NCBI RefSeq assembly: GCF_000153725.1
Contig: NZ_DS022276.1
Coordinates: 2,029,495 to 2,093,494, forward strand
Source of the DNA: Salipiger bermudensis HTCC2601
Lineage (GTDB): Bacteria; Pseudomonadota; Alphaproteobacteria; Rhodobacterales; Rhodobacteraceae
Direction of reading: 5' to 3'
Length of the DNA: 64,000 bases
Position numbers and translations under genes: made by a program. Shown here piece after piece: positions 44,142 to 52,790 of this stretch. Each line of letters begins with the position of its first letter. Position 1 is the stretch's first letter. The notes beneath the pieces are model-generated. The model did not search any database and was not told the origin of the DNA. It saw nothing but the letters and a program-made list of their open reading frames with translations.

Positions 44142-44705
44142 ATGGTCGGACCGATCTCCGCTCTCGAATCCTATGTTTTCAATGCTTTTCGTCTGAACGG
44201 GCGTGCGACGCGCTCGGAATACGTTTGGCCCGCGCTTGCCTATACGCTGCTGTTGATCCTTGCCGGGGTCGCGGATGCGATGACGCTTGTCGCGGCCACG
44301 CAGGATGGCGGCATGCCGCCGCTGAGCCCGCTGGCTTACTGGAGCGTCCCGCTCTTCCTGCTTTGCATGATCCCGAATTTCACCGTGGCGATCCGCCGCC
44401 TGCATGACAGTGGCAAGTCCGGCGCCTGGATGCTCGTCATGTTCGTGCCGATGGTGGGCGGGATTGTCTTCCTGATCCTGATGCTGCTGCCCTCTCAGGA
44501 CCGCGAGAATGCCTGGGGCCAGCCGCGTGGCCCATCAAGCGACAGCGGCGCGCCGCGCGCCCGCGACCACAAGGCCAGCGCGCTCGATTCCTACGCGCTG
44601 CTGCTGCAGTCCGAGGCCGAGCCGTCGCCGGAAGAGGTCGCCCGCCGCAAGCAAGAGGTGCACGAGTACTTCCTGCGCAACGTCTCGCGCCGCACTGCGT
44701 CCTAG
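44142..44705 (+). CDS. DUF805 membrane protein
   Basis: A 187-residue inner-membrane protein. The DUF805 core is clear: AFRLNGRATRSEYVWPAL, then three to four spans (about 27-115) with FTVAIRRLHDSGKSGAW as the family motif between. A 60-residue hydrophilic, charged C-terminal tail is added. Function unknown; some members affect cell shape or salt tolerance. I chose the ATG eight bases after GGAG, over an ATG 30 bases earlier that lacks a site. Confidence 0.85.
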   Translation: MVGPISALESYVFNAFRLNGRATRSEYVWPALAYTLLLILAGVADAMTLVAATQDGGMPPLSPLAYWSVPLFLLCMIPNFTVAIRRLHDSGKSGAWMLVMFVPMVGGIVFLILMLLPSQDRENAWGQPRGPSSDSGAPRARDHKASALDSYALLLQSEAEPSPEEVARRKQEVHEYFLRNVSRRTAS

Positions 44706-44723
44706 GGCGGGTGTGCCGCAAAA

Positions 44724-44749
44724 AAGGGCGGCCCCGCGGGACCGCCCTT
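44724..44749 (-). terminator. Terminator of gshA
   Basis: AAGGGCGG and CCGCCCTT form an 8-bp stem. On the minus strand it is followed by six T, 22 bases after the gshA stop, so it mainly ends gshA; it may also stop the convergent DUF805 gene. Confidence 0.8.
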
Positions 44750-44770
44750 CGCAAGACCGTGTTGCGATGA

Positions 44771-46141
44771 TCAGTAGCTGAACTGCGAATAGATCCGGCC
44801 CAGATCGCCCTTCCAGTCGCCGTTGTAATGCTCGAGAAGCTCGTCTGCCGGCACCTTGCCGGTCTCGACGCTCTCCTTCAGCGCGTTCAGGAAATGGGTC
44901 TCGTCGGGCAGCATGCCGCCAGCGCCGGTGCAGGCGCGCGCCTTGAGCCCGGCCTCGGCGATCTCGAGCGTGCGCGCCGCGAGATCGTGCATCCGGATAC
45001 CGCCAACCTCGGCGTCGAGCGCATGATCGGCGGCGGCGACGCGCAGCGCCTGCCGGGTCGGGGCATCCCAGCCCTTCACCAGGTCCCAGGCCGCGTCGAG
45101 CGCGCCGGCATCGTAGGTCAGACCGACCCAGAAGGCGGGCAGCGCGCAGAGCCTGCGCCAGGGGCCGCCATCGGCGCCACGCATCTCGATGAATTTCTTC
45201 AGACGCGCTTCGGGGAAGATCGTTGTCAGGTGGTCGGCCCAGTCCGACAGCGTCGGCACCTCGCCGGGCAGCGCTGGGAGCTTGCCTTGCATGAAGTCGC
45301 GGAACGACATGCCGAGCGCGTCGATGTACTTGCCGTCGCGGTAGACGAAGTACATCGGCACATCGAGCGCGTAATCGACATAGCGTTCAAACCCGAACCC
45401 GTCCTCGAACACAAAGGGCAGCATGCCGGTGCGGTCCTCGTCGAGGTTGCGCCAGACCCAGGAGCGGTAGCTCTTCATGCCGTTGGGCTTGCCCTCGAAG
45501 AACGGCGAGTTGGCGAACAGCGCAGTGGCGACCGGCTGCAGCGCCAGCGCCACGCGCATCTTCTTGATCATGTCGGCCTCGGAGCCGAAATCGAGGTTCA
45601 CCTGCACGGTGCAGGTCCGCCGCATCATGGTGGTGCCGCTGATGCCGACCCGGTCCATGTAGGCGTCCATCAGCTTGTAGCGCCCCTTGGGCATGAGCGG
45701 CATCTCGTCATGCATCCATTCCGGCGCCGCACCGAGGCCGATGAAGCCCACGCCGATCTCGTCGGCGATGCTCTTCACCTCGCGCAGATGCTCGTTCACC
45801 TCGTCGCAGGTCTGGTGGATGGTCTCGAGCGGGGCGCCCGAGAGTTCCAGCGCGCCGCCCGGCTCGAGCGAGACATTGGCGCCGTCCTTGGTCAGCCCGA
45901 TGAGCTTGCCGCCCTCCTCGACCGGGTCCCAGCCATAGCGGTCGCGCAGGCCTTCCAGCACCGCGCGGATCGAGCGTTTGCCGTCGTAGGGCAGGGGCTC
46001 GTGGGTGTCGGTGAGGTAGCCGAATTTCTCGTGCTCGGTGCCGATACGCCAGTCCTCGACGGGCTTGCAGCCGGCCTCGAGATATTCCGCGAGCTGTGCG
46101 TGGCTCTCGATCGGGCCGCCGCCGGATTGGGGAATGGACAT
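44771..46141 (-). CDS. gshA: Glutamate-cysteine ligase, plant/alphaproteobacterial type
   Basis: A 456-residue ligase that makes gamma-glutamylcysteine, the first step to glutathione. It belongs to the plant-like class: IGTEHEKFGY near the start, SLEPGGALELSGAPLETIHQ, RTCTVQVNLDFGSEADM and SYRSWVWRNLDEDRTG are its signatures. It should be a cytosolic ATP-dependent enzyme. A terminator follows. Alone in its transcript; gshB is not nearby. Confidence 0.95.
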   Translation of the reverse strand: MSIPQSGGGPIESHAQLAEYLEAGCKPVEDWRIGTEHEKFGYLTDTHEPLPYDGKRSIRAVLEGLRDRYGWDPVEEGGKLIGLTKDGANVSLEPGGALELSGAPLETIHQTCDEVNEHLREVKSIADEIGVGFIGLGAAPEWMHDEMPLMPKGRYKLMDAYMDRVGISGTTMMRRTCTVQVNLDFGSEADMIKKMRVALALQPVATALFANSPFFEGKPNGMKSYRSWVWRNLDEDRTGMLPFVFEDGFGFERYVDYALDVPMYFVYRDGKYIDALGMSFRDFMQGKLPALPGEVPTLSDWADHLTTIFPEARLKKFIEMRGADGGPWRRLCALPAFWVGLTYDAGALDAAWDLVKGWDAPTRQALRVAAADHALDAEVGGIRMHDLAARTLEIAEAGLKARACTGAGGMLPDETHFLNALKESVETGKVPADELLEHYNGDWKGDLGRIYSQFSY

Positions 46142-46208
46142 GAGGGCGCTCCGAATTGTCTGGCCGTATCGCTTTGAAGGTCAGGCATGGGCGCTGCGCC
46201 CTGGCTTG

Positions 46209-46733
46209 TCAATGCAGACGGAGGTGTGTGGATTTGCACGAAGCCTTGCGCCAGATCTCCACCGGACGGGTGCCGTCGCGGCGCATCTCGGCCAGCATCC
46301 GCTCGGTCTGCAGGCCGGGCAGGGTGGCGAAGGCGTCGAACAGCGCGTCGGCGCCTTCGGCGTTGAGCGGGATGGCGAGCGGCTCCTGTCCGGGCTGGTG
46401 CAGCATCCAGTGCGGCGGCTTGCCGGTCGGGTCGAGGCTCAGCGCGCTCAGCGCATCAAGGTCCGCGACGCCGCCGGACAAGGGGCCGAAATAGGTGATG
46501 CGCCCCTCAAGCACTTGCACGATGCCGGGGCCGCCGCTGCCAATGCGGAAGCGGCCGCGCTGGATCCCCGCGACGATCAGCAGCACCCCGGCCAGCGCCA
46601 CCGCGTAGCCGATCCAGTGCAGCAGCCCGCCACCGGTGAAGAATCCCCAGTAGACTCCCAATGCCAGCACGCCGAGCCCCACCAGCGCCTCGCGCCATTG
46701 TGACAGCGCCGCCTTCGCCTCGGGCCGGATCAT
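46209..46733 (-). CDS. Membrane protein of unknown function downstream of rsmE
   Basis: A 174-residue protein with two membrane spans near the N-terminus (about 25-40 and 45-62) and a soluble cytoplasmic domain of about 110 residues with GRITYFGPLSGGVADLDALSAL. I do not recognise a family, although similar genes follow rsmE in related bacteria as far as I recall. The chosen ATG overlaps the rsmE stop by four bases, which indicates coupling; an in-frame ATG 27 bases earlier lies in rsmE. Confidence 0.75.
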   Translation of the reverse strand: MIRPEAKAALSQWREALVGLGVLALGVYWGFFTGGGLLHWIGYAVALAGVLLIVAGIQRGRFRIGSGGPGIVQVLEGRITYFGPLSGGVADLDALSALSLDPTGKPPHWMLHQPGQEPLAIPLNAEGADALFDAFATLPGLQTERMLAEMRRDGTRPVEIWRKASCKSTHLRLH

Positions 46734-47452
46734 GCCCAGTCCCCGCTCTGCGACTGCCACAGCGTCAGCGCCGCCACCGCCGCCGTGTCGGCGCGCAGGA
46801 TGCGCGGACCAAGGGCGATGACGCGGGTCTGTTCCATGCGACCAAGACGCGTGCGCTCTGCATCCGAGAACCCGCCCTCCGGTCCGATCAGGACCGCAGA
46901 AGGGGCAGGGGCGCTCGCAAGGGCTCCGGCGCGGCTGCCCGCCTCCGCCTCGTCGCAGAACAGCAACCCGCGCTCGTCAGGCCAGTCCGCGAGCAGCCGG
47001 TCGAGCCGCACCAGTTCCGCCACCTCCGGCACGAAAAGCGCGCCGCATTGCTCCGCCGCCTCGAGCGCATGCGCCTGCAGCCGGTCCTGTCGGATGCGCT
47101 CGGAATTGGTGAACTGGGTTTGCACCGGCAGGATACGCCGCACCCCGAGCTCCACCGCCTTCTCGACGATGAAATCGGTCCGCGCCTTCTTGATCGGCGC
47201 GAAGAGCAGCCACAGGTCCGGCGGCATTGCCTGCGCCCGCGTCTGCGTGTCGCAGACCGCGGTCCCGGCCTTCTTGCCGGCCTCGGTGATCTCGGCCCGC
47301 CATTCGCCATCGTGGCCATTGAACAGAAGAATCTCTCCGCCCGTGGCCATGCGCATCACGGAAAAAAGATAGTGAGCCTGCTCCCGTGTCAGCGGGACAG
47401 GTTGTCCCGCGCCCAGCGGGTGCTCTACAAACAGGCGAACCTTCGCAGTCAT
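46730..47452 (-). CDS. rsmE: 16S rRNA (uracil-1498-N3)-methyltransferase RsmE
   Basis: A 240-residue SPOUT-class methyltransferase acting on U1498 of 16S rRNA. The N-terminal PUA-like part starts KVRLFVEHPLG, and the C-terminal knot carries LIGPEGGFSDAE and ALGPRILRADTAAVAAL, both diagnostic. Start choice: ATG at MTAK; another ATG four codons upstream would make the 5' end touch the ubiA start on the other strand. Neither has a strong ribosome site. Confidence 0.93.
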   Translation of the reverse strand: MTAKVRLFVEHPLGAGQPVPLTREQAHYLFSVMRMATGGEILLFNGHDGEWRAEITEAGKKAGTAVCDTQTRAQAMPPDLWLLFAPIKKARTDFIVEKAVELGVRRILPVQTQFTNSERIRQDRLQAHALEAAEQCGALFVPEVAELVRLDRLLADWPDERGLLFCDEAEAGSRAGALASAPAPSAVLIGPEGGFSDAERTRLGRMEQTRVIALGPRILRADTAAVAALTLWQSQSGDWA

Positions 47453-47464
47453 GAGGCGCACCAT

Positions 47465-48433
47465 ATGAGCCAACCGGAACCAACGCCAGAGGCAGACGGA
47501 CAGGTCTCCGACGCCGTGCGCGGCAACTGGGTGGATCACTACGCCCCGGCCTGGAGCCGGCCCTACCTGCGGCTGTCGCGCGCCGACCGTCCCATCGGCA
47601 CCTGGCTGCTGCTGCTGCCCTGCTGGTGGGGGCTCTTGCTGTCGATGGTCCATGACGGGCGGGCCTCGCTGTTCGACCTGTGGATCTTTGCCGGCTGCGG
47701 CATCGGCGCCTTCCTGATGCGTGGCGCCGGCTGCACCTGGAACGACATCACCGACCGCAAGATCGACGGCTCGGTGGCGCGCACCGCGTCGCGGCCGATT
47801 CCCTCCGGGCAGGTCAGCACCAAGCAGGCGCTGGCCTGGGCGGTGATCCAGTCGCTGGTCTCCTTCGGCATTCTCGTGACCTTCCCGCCCATGGCCATCG
47901 CGCTTGGCGTTCTGTCGCTGGCACCGGTGGCGATCTACCCCTTCGCCAAGCGCTTCACGTGGTGGCCGCAGATCTTCCTCGGCATCGCCTTCAACTGGGG
48001 CGCGCTGCTGGCCTGGACGGCACATTCCGGGAGTCTTGGCTGGCCGGCGGTGCTGCTCTACTTGGCCGGCATGGCCTGGACGCTGTTCTACGACACCATC
48101 TACGCCCACCAGGACAAGGAAGACGACGCGCTGATCGGGGTGAAATCCACCGCCCGCCTGTTCGGCGACGCCGCCACTCCGAAATGGCTGGCGGGCTTTC
48201 TGGTGGTCAGCGTCTCGCTGATGGGGCTCGCCATCGTCGCGGCGGTGCCGCGCGGCGAGATCCTGCAGCTGGTGATCCTGATCGGCGGGCCGTGGGCGAT
48301 GGGCTGGCACATGCTCTGGCAGATGCGCCGGCTCGAGGTGAACGACCATGACCGGCTGCTGATGCTGTTCCGTTCGAACCGCGATGCAGGCCTTCTGCCT
48401 GTGCTGTTTTTCGCCGTTGCCCTGCTGGCTTGA
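47465..48433 (+). CDS. ubiA: 4-hydroxybenzoate polyprenyltransferase
   Basis: A 322-residue, eight- to nine-span membrane enzyme that prenylates 4-hydroxybenzoate in ubiquinone synthesis. The two aspartate motifs are NDITDRKID (first) and YDTIYAHQDKEDD (second), both complete, and the early RADRPIGTWLLLLPCWWG is typical of UbiA. It is head to head with rsmE, with start codons only 12 bases apart, so their promoters must lie inside each other's genes or transcripts are leaderless. Confidence 0.96.
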   Translation: MSQPEPTPEADGQVSDAVRGNWVDHYAPAWSRPYLRLSRADRPIGTWLLLLPCWWGLLLSMVHDGRASLFDLWIFAGCGIGAFLMRGAGCTWNDITDRKIDGSVARTASRPIPSGQVSTKQALAWAVIQSLVSFGILVTFPPMAIALGVLSLAPVAIYPFAKRFTWWPQIFLGIAFNWGALLAWTAHSGSLGWPAVLLYLAGMAWTLFYDTIYAHQDKEDDALIGVKSTARLFGDAATPKWLAGFLVVSVSLMGLAIVAAVPRGEILQLVILIGGPWAMGWHMLWQMRRLEVNDHDRLLMLFRSNRDAGLLPVLFFAVALLA

Positions 48434-48507
48434 TTGCGTGAGCAGGGGGCGGGGCGTATCACCTCCGCCAGACCGACAAGAAGACCAATAAAAAGGAAGG
48501 AAGGCCG

Positions 48508-50421
48508 ATGCGCCTCTCCAGAATCGCCATCCCAGCCGCCGCTCTGCTGATCGCTGCGGCGCTCTGCGTCATCACCGCGTTCTTTTCCGTCAGGCTGGTC
48601 GAGGACAGCTCGATCTCCGGTGTCGAGGAGGCGCTCGACATCGCCGAGCTCGACTGGGCCGATGTCGATGTGAACGGTCTGCAGGTCTTCTTGATCGGCG
48701 AGGCCCCGGACGAGGCGGCGCGCTTCCAGGCGGTGACGGTGGCCGGAACGGTGGTCGATTCGGCCCGGGTCATCGACCAGATGCTGGTGGCCGAGGCCGC
48801 CGATATCCGCCCGCCGGCCTTCTCGGTCGAGATCCTGCGCAACGATGACGGCATCTCGGTGATCGGCCTGATCCCGGCCAGCACCGACCGCGAGGACATG
48901 CTGTCGCGTTTCGAGGACATCGCCGGCCGCGACGGCGAGGTGGCGGACCTGCTCGAGGTTGCCGACTTCCCCGCCCCGGACGGCTGGGAGCCGGCGCTGT
49001 CCTTCGCGCTGCGGTCGCTCTCGGATCTGCCGCGGTCCAAGCTCTCGATCTCGGCCGAGGCGGTGGCGATCAAGGCGATGACCGAAAGCGAGGCGGACCG
49101 CCGCAAGCTGCTTTCCAACCTCGAGCGCCGTGCGCCGGAGGGGCTCGAACTGGCGCTGGATCTGTCGGCGCCCCGCCCTGTGATCACGCCCTTCACCCTG
49201 CGCTTCCTGATCGACGAGACCGGCCGCGCGCATTTCGATGCCTGCTCCGCCGATACCGAGGCCAGCCGGGATGCCATCCTTGCCGCCGCCCAAGCTGCCG
49301 GTGCCACCGAGGACGAAACCTGCCGCCTCGGCCTCGGCGTACCGAGCCGGCGTTGGGCCGACGCGGCGGTGCAGGCGATTTCGGCAGTCAGCGAACTCGG
49401 TGGCGGCTCGGTCACCTTCTCCAATGCCGACATCGCGCTGCTGGCGCTCGAAGGCACCGATCAGGGTCTGTTCGACCGCGTCGTGGGCGAGCTCGAGACC
49501 GGCCTGCCGGAGGTCTTCGCGCTGAAGGCCGTGCTGCCCGAGACGCCGGACGCCAAGGACGAGGGCCCGCGCGAGTTCACCGCGACGCTGAGCCCCGAGG
49601 GCTCGGTGCAACTGCGCGGCCGGGTGCGCTCGGAGATCGCCCGCCAGACCGCCGACAGCCTCGCCCGCGCGCTCTTTACTTCGGCCTCGGTCTACACCGC
49701 CGCGCGCGTCGACGAGACCCTCCCGGCGAACTGGTCGCCGCGGGTGCTGGCCGGGCTCGAGGCGCTGGGGGGCCTGTCAAATGGCGTGGTGCGCGTGACC
49801 CCGGATCTGGTCAGCCTCTCGGGCAACACCGGCAACCCCGATGCCGAGGACGAGATCTCGGGCCTGCTGGCGGACAAGCTTGGCGAGGCCGGCGAGTTCG
49901 AGATCAGCGTCACCTACCAGGAGAAGCTGGACCCGACGCTGGGCATCCCGACGCCGGAGGAATGCGAGGCGCAGATCGTCGAGATCATCGGCGACCGAAA
50001 GATCAACTTCGAGCCGGGCTCGGCCAATCTCGACGCTTCCGCCAAGGACGTGATGGACGACATCGCCGAGCTGCTGAAGCTCTGCGGCGACATCCCGCTC
50101 GAGATCCAGGGCCACACCGACAGCCAAGGCCGCGAATCGATGAACGAGCAGCTCAGCCAGGACCGCGCGCAGGCGGTGCTCGACGCGCTGCGCAACCGCC
50201 GGGTGCTGACCGCCTCCTACCGGGTGAAGGGCTATGGCGAGATGCAGCCCATCGCCGACAACGGCACCGAGGAAGGCCGCGAGGCCAACCGCCGCATCGC
50301 TTTCCGCCTGATCCGGCCGGAACCGGTGGAAGAGGAAAAGACCGCGCTGGAAGAGCTTGAAGAAGCGGCCGCGGAAGGCGATACGGAAGTCCCAGAGGCG
50401 GAACAAGGGACGGGTGAATGA
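48508..50421 (+). CDS. OmpA-domain protein with BON-like repeats
   Basis: A 637-residue envelope protein. A signal or anchor segment (about 5-28) is followed by 450 residues of repeated small domains resembling BON or SMP-type units, then an OmpA-like peptidoglycan-binding domain (about 498-610) with INFEPGSANLD, LEIQGHTDSQGRESMN and GYGEMQPIADNGTEEGREANRRI. The C-terminus is acidic. It likely sits in the periplasm, tied to peptidoglycan. Ribosome site AAGGAAGGAAGG precedes the ATG. It overlaps the coiled-coil gene by four bases. Confidence 0.87.
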   Translation: MRLSRIAIPAAALLIAAALCVITAFFSVRLVEDSSISGVEEALDIAELDWADVDVNGLQVFLIGEAPDEAARFQAVTVAGTVVDSARVIDQMLVAEAADIRPPAFSVEILRNDDGISVIGLIPASTDREDMLSRFEDIAGRDGEVADLLEVADFPAPDGWEPALSFALRSLSDLPRSKLSISAEAVAIKAMTESEADRRKLLSNLERRAPEGLELALDLSAPRPVITPFTLRFLIDETGRAHFDACSADTEASRDAILAAAQAAGATEDETCRLGLGVPSRRWADAAVQAISAVSELGGGSVTFSNADIALLALEGTDQGLFDRVVGELETGLPEVFALKAVLPETPDAKDEGPREFTATLSPEGSVQLRGRVRSEIARQTADSLARALFTSASVYTAARVDETLPANWSPRVLAGLEALGGLSNGVVRVTPDLVSLSGNTGNPDAEDEISGLLADKLGEAGEFEISVTYQEKLDPTLGIPTPEECEAQIVEIIGDRKINFEPGSANLDASAKDVMDDIAELLKLCGDIPLEIQGHTDSQGRESMNEQLSQDRAQAVLDALRNRRVLTASYRVKGYGEMQPIADNGTEEGREANRRIAFRLIRPEPVEEEKTALEELEEAAAEGDTEVPEAEQGTGE

Positions 50422-50750
50422 ACAGGGCCGAATTCGTGATCGCCACGGCGATCATCCTCTTCGTGGCCTTCTGCATGGGCTGGTTCGCCAACTGGCTCGT
50501 GCATCGGTTCAAGCGGGTGAGCCAGTCGGATGTCGACCAGCTCGAGCGCATGAGCCAGGAGCTGCACGAGGCCGAGGAGACGCGCGACCAGGCCATCACC
50601 TACCTGCAGCAGCGCGAGGCGGAGCTGACCAACCAGCTGGCGCAGACCGAGGCGGAGCTCTCGGCGGCCATGGAAGGCCTGCGCGAGGCGCGTCACGAGG
50701 CCGAGGAAATGCGCGGCTGGATCGAGCGCAACAAGGGTGGCGCCGCCTGA
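50418..50750 (+). CDS. Membrane-anchored coiled-coil protein
   Basis: A 110-residue protein with one N-terminal span (about 8-28) and a long charged helix from about 36 to 105 with heptad spacing (DQLERMSQELHEAEETRDQA). It is made with the OmpA-domain protein upstream through an ATGA overlap. It could form a rod in the cytoplasm or periplasm under that protein. I do not recognise a named family. Confidence 0.78.
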   Translation: MNRAEFVIATAIILFVAFCMGWFANWLVHRFKRVSQSDVDQLERMSQELHEAEETRDQAITYLQQREAELTNQLAQTEAELSAAMEGLREARHEAEEMRGWIERNKGGAA

Positions 50751-51018
50751 CACCGTACCACGTGCCGGTCGCTGAATGAGCCGCTAACGCGGCACAGGTC
50801 GAGCCCCGCCCCGCCTGCGGCGGAACGGGGCGGCGGGAGCCTTTGGTGCCGTCTTCCCGCCTGCCGGGGCATGCGATCCGTGGCATATGGCCTTTCCTGA
50901 GTATTTGGGATGTAGAGAAGCAGGGGGCTGGTGCCATCGTGCTCGCGTTGTGCGTTGGGCGGGCGGGTTTCCATTCCCGGCGGGGGGCCGTAAGAGGTGC
51001 TGGAAAGGAAGGTGACCG
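50751..51018. other. 268-base gap with a GC-rich hairpin
   Basis: I see no gene. A GC-rich inverted repeat with a bulge (about 50802-50838, CCCGCCCC opposite GGGGCGGCGGG) lies 50 bases after the coiled-coil gene and could end its transcript, though it has no T run. The last 30 bases hold a weak ribosome site (GGAAGG) for the phosphatase gene. Confidence 0.45.
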
Positions 51019-51672
51019 ATGTCCCATGTCACGCTTGTGCGCCACGGCCAGGCCAACACCGCCGCGCGCGACGAGCGCTCCTATGATCGGCTCAGCGATC
51101 TCGGGCGGCAGCAGGCGCGTTGGCTCGGAGAGCATATGCGCGGCACCGGTGAGCGCTTTGCCCGCGCCTATCGCGGGACGCTGACCCGGCATCGGGAGAC
51201 CGCCGAGGAGATGGCGCTGGGGCTCGAGGTGGTGGCCGATGCCCGGCTCAACGAGCTTGAGTATTTCACCATGGCGCAGCTCTGCGCCGAGCAGCACGGC
51301 GTGGCGATGCCCGAGAGCCGGGAGGCCTTTATCCTGCACCTGCCGCGGCTCTTCACCATCTGGCGCGAGGGCGGGCTCGAGGGCGCGCCGGAGAGCTTCG
51401 AGAGCTTCGAGAGCCGGGTCGGGGAGGCGCTACACGAGATCGCGTGCGGCGAGGGGCGCGCGGTGGTGGTGACCTCCGGCGGCCTCATCGGCATGGCGAT
51501 GCGGGTCACCATGGGGCTGGGCATGGGCGCACTGGCGCATGCCTGCCTCGCCATCGAGAACAGCTCGGTGCACCGCTTCCAGCCGCTGGCCACCGGGCTG
51601 GCGCTGACCCAGTTCAACGCCGTGCCGCATCTCGAGGCGCCGGGCCGGGCCTACGCGCGCACCCATCTCTGA
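51019..51672 (+). CDS. Histidine phosphatase family protein (phosphoglycerate mutase-like)
   Basis: A 217-residue protein of the histidine phosphatase superfamily. The catalytic motif VRHGQAN is at the start, the second arginine lies in GTLTRHRETAEEM, and a late histidine-containing strand VVTSGGLIGMAMRV replaces the usual VSHG, so the acid/base step may be altered. It has no signal peptide. The substrate is unknown: sugar phosphate or phosphoprotein. Confidence 0.83.
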   Translation: MSHVTLVRHGQANTAARDERSYDRLSDLGRQQARWLGEHMRGTGERFARAYRGTLTRHRETAEEMALGLEVVADARLNELEYFTMAQLCAEQHGVAMPESREAFILHLPRLFTIWREGGLEGAPESFESFESRVGEALHEIACGEGRAVVVTSGGLIGMAMRVTMGLGMGALAHACLAIENSSVHRFQPLATGLALTQFNAVPHLEAPGRAYARTHL

Positions 51673-51734
51673 GCCCCGGCTTTCGCTCAAGGGCCGGCTG
51701 GGATAGCTTGCGCGCAAACGGACGGAGCAGACAC

Positions 51735-52790
51735 ATGACACATCTTTGGGTGCGCGCGGAACAGCGCCCGAACGAGGAGCGGGTCGGGATCACCCCCGAC
51801 GGCGCAGCCGCGCTGATCGCGCAGGGCATGCGCGTCACGGTCGAGGACAGCGCCACGCGGATCATTCCCACCCAAGCCTATCGTGAGGCCGGGGCCGAGA
51901 TCGCATCCGAAGGCAGCTGGCCTGAGGCGCCCGACGACGCCCTGGTCTTCGGTCTCAAGGAACTGCCGGAGGATGGCACGCCGCTGAAGCACCGCCACAT
52001 CATGTTCGGCCACGCCTACAAGGGGCAGCCGGCGGGCCAGGTGCTGCTGCAACGCTTCGCGGCGGGCGGCGGCACGCTCTACGACCTGGAATATCTCGTC
52101 GACCCCGACGGGCGCCGCGTGGCCGCCTTCGGCTACTGGGCCGGCTATGCCGGCGCTGCCGTCTCGCTCTATGCCTGGGCGGCGCAGCAGGGCGGGGCGG
52201 TCTGTGCGCCGGTTTCGACCTGGGGCGATGCCGAGGCGATGGAGGCCGAGCTGTCGGCGGCGCTCGCCGAGGCCGGTGCGGCGCGACCGCGCGCCATCGT
52301 CATCGGTGCGCTGGGGCGCGTCGGCACCGGGGCGAGCGATCTCTGCGAGAAGATGGGTGTCGCCGTCACCCGCTGGGACATGGCCGAGACCGCCCATGGC
52401 GGGCCATTCCCGGAGGTGCTCGACCACGCGCTGTTCCTCAACTGTATCCTCGCGCGCCCGGGCACGCCGGTCTTCGTGCCGGCCTCGGCGCCCACGGATC
52501 CGCGCAAGCTCGCGGTGATCGGCGATATCGCCTGCGATCCCGACAGCGATTTCTCGCCCGTGAAGGTCTATGACCGGGCGACCAGCTGGGAGGCGCCGGT
52601 GCTGCGCGTGCACGACACGCCGGCGCTTGACGTCATGGCGATCGACAACCTTCCGTCGCTGCTGCCGCTTGAAAGCAGCCACGACTTCGCCGGGCAACTC
52701 CTGCCCTGGCTGAAGCAGCTGGGCGCCCTCGATGCGGGCGTCTGGGGGCGGGCGGAAGACACTTTCAACACTTACAAACCGGAGGCATGA
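51735..52790 (+). CDS. Saccharopine dehydrogenase, lysine-forming type (LYS1-like)
   Basis: A 351-residue enzyme of the LYS1/alanine dehydrogenase-like family, interconverting lysine plus 2-oxoglutarate with saccharopine. The early RAEQRPNEERVGITPDGA and later FGYWAGYAGAAVSLYAWA segments match it, and IVIGALGRVGTGASDLCEK is the NAD-binding motif. A TGA of four-base overlap leads to the second saccharopine enzyme, so the pair converts lysine to 2-aminoadipate semialdehyde or works in reverse. In marine Rhodobacteraceae the pathway is known for lysine breakdown. Confidence 0.9.
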   Translation: MTHLWVRAEQRPNEERVGITPDGAAALIAQGMRVTVEDSATRIIPTQAYREAGAEIASEGSWPEAPDDALVFGLKELPEDGTPLKHRHIMFGHAYKGQPAGQVLLQRFAAGGGTLYDLEYLVDPDGRRVAAFGYWAGYAGAAVSLYAWAAQQGGAVCAPVSTWGDAEAMEAELSAALAEAGAARPRAIVIGALGRVGTGASDLCEKMGVAVTRWDMAETAHGGPFPEVLDHALFLNCILARPGTPVFVPASAPTDPRKLAVIGDIACDPDSDFSPVKVYDRATSWEAPVLRVHDTPALDVMAIDNLPSLLPLESSHDFAGQLLPWLKQLGALDAGVWGRAEDTFNTYKPEA

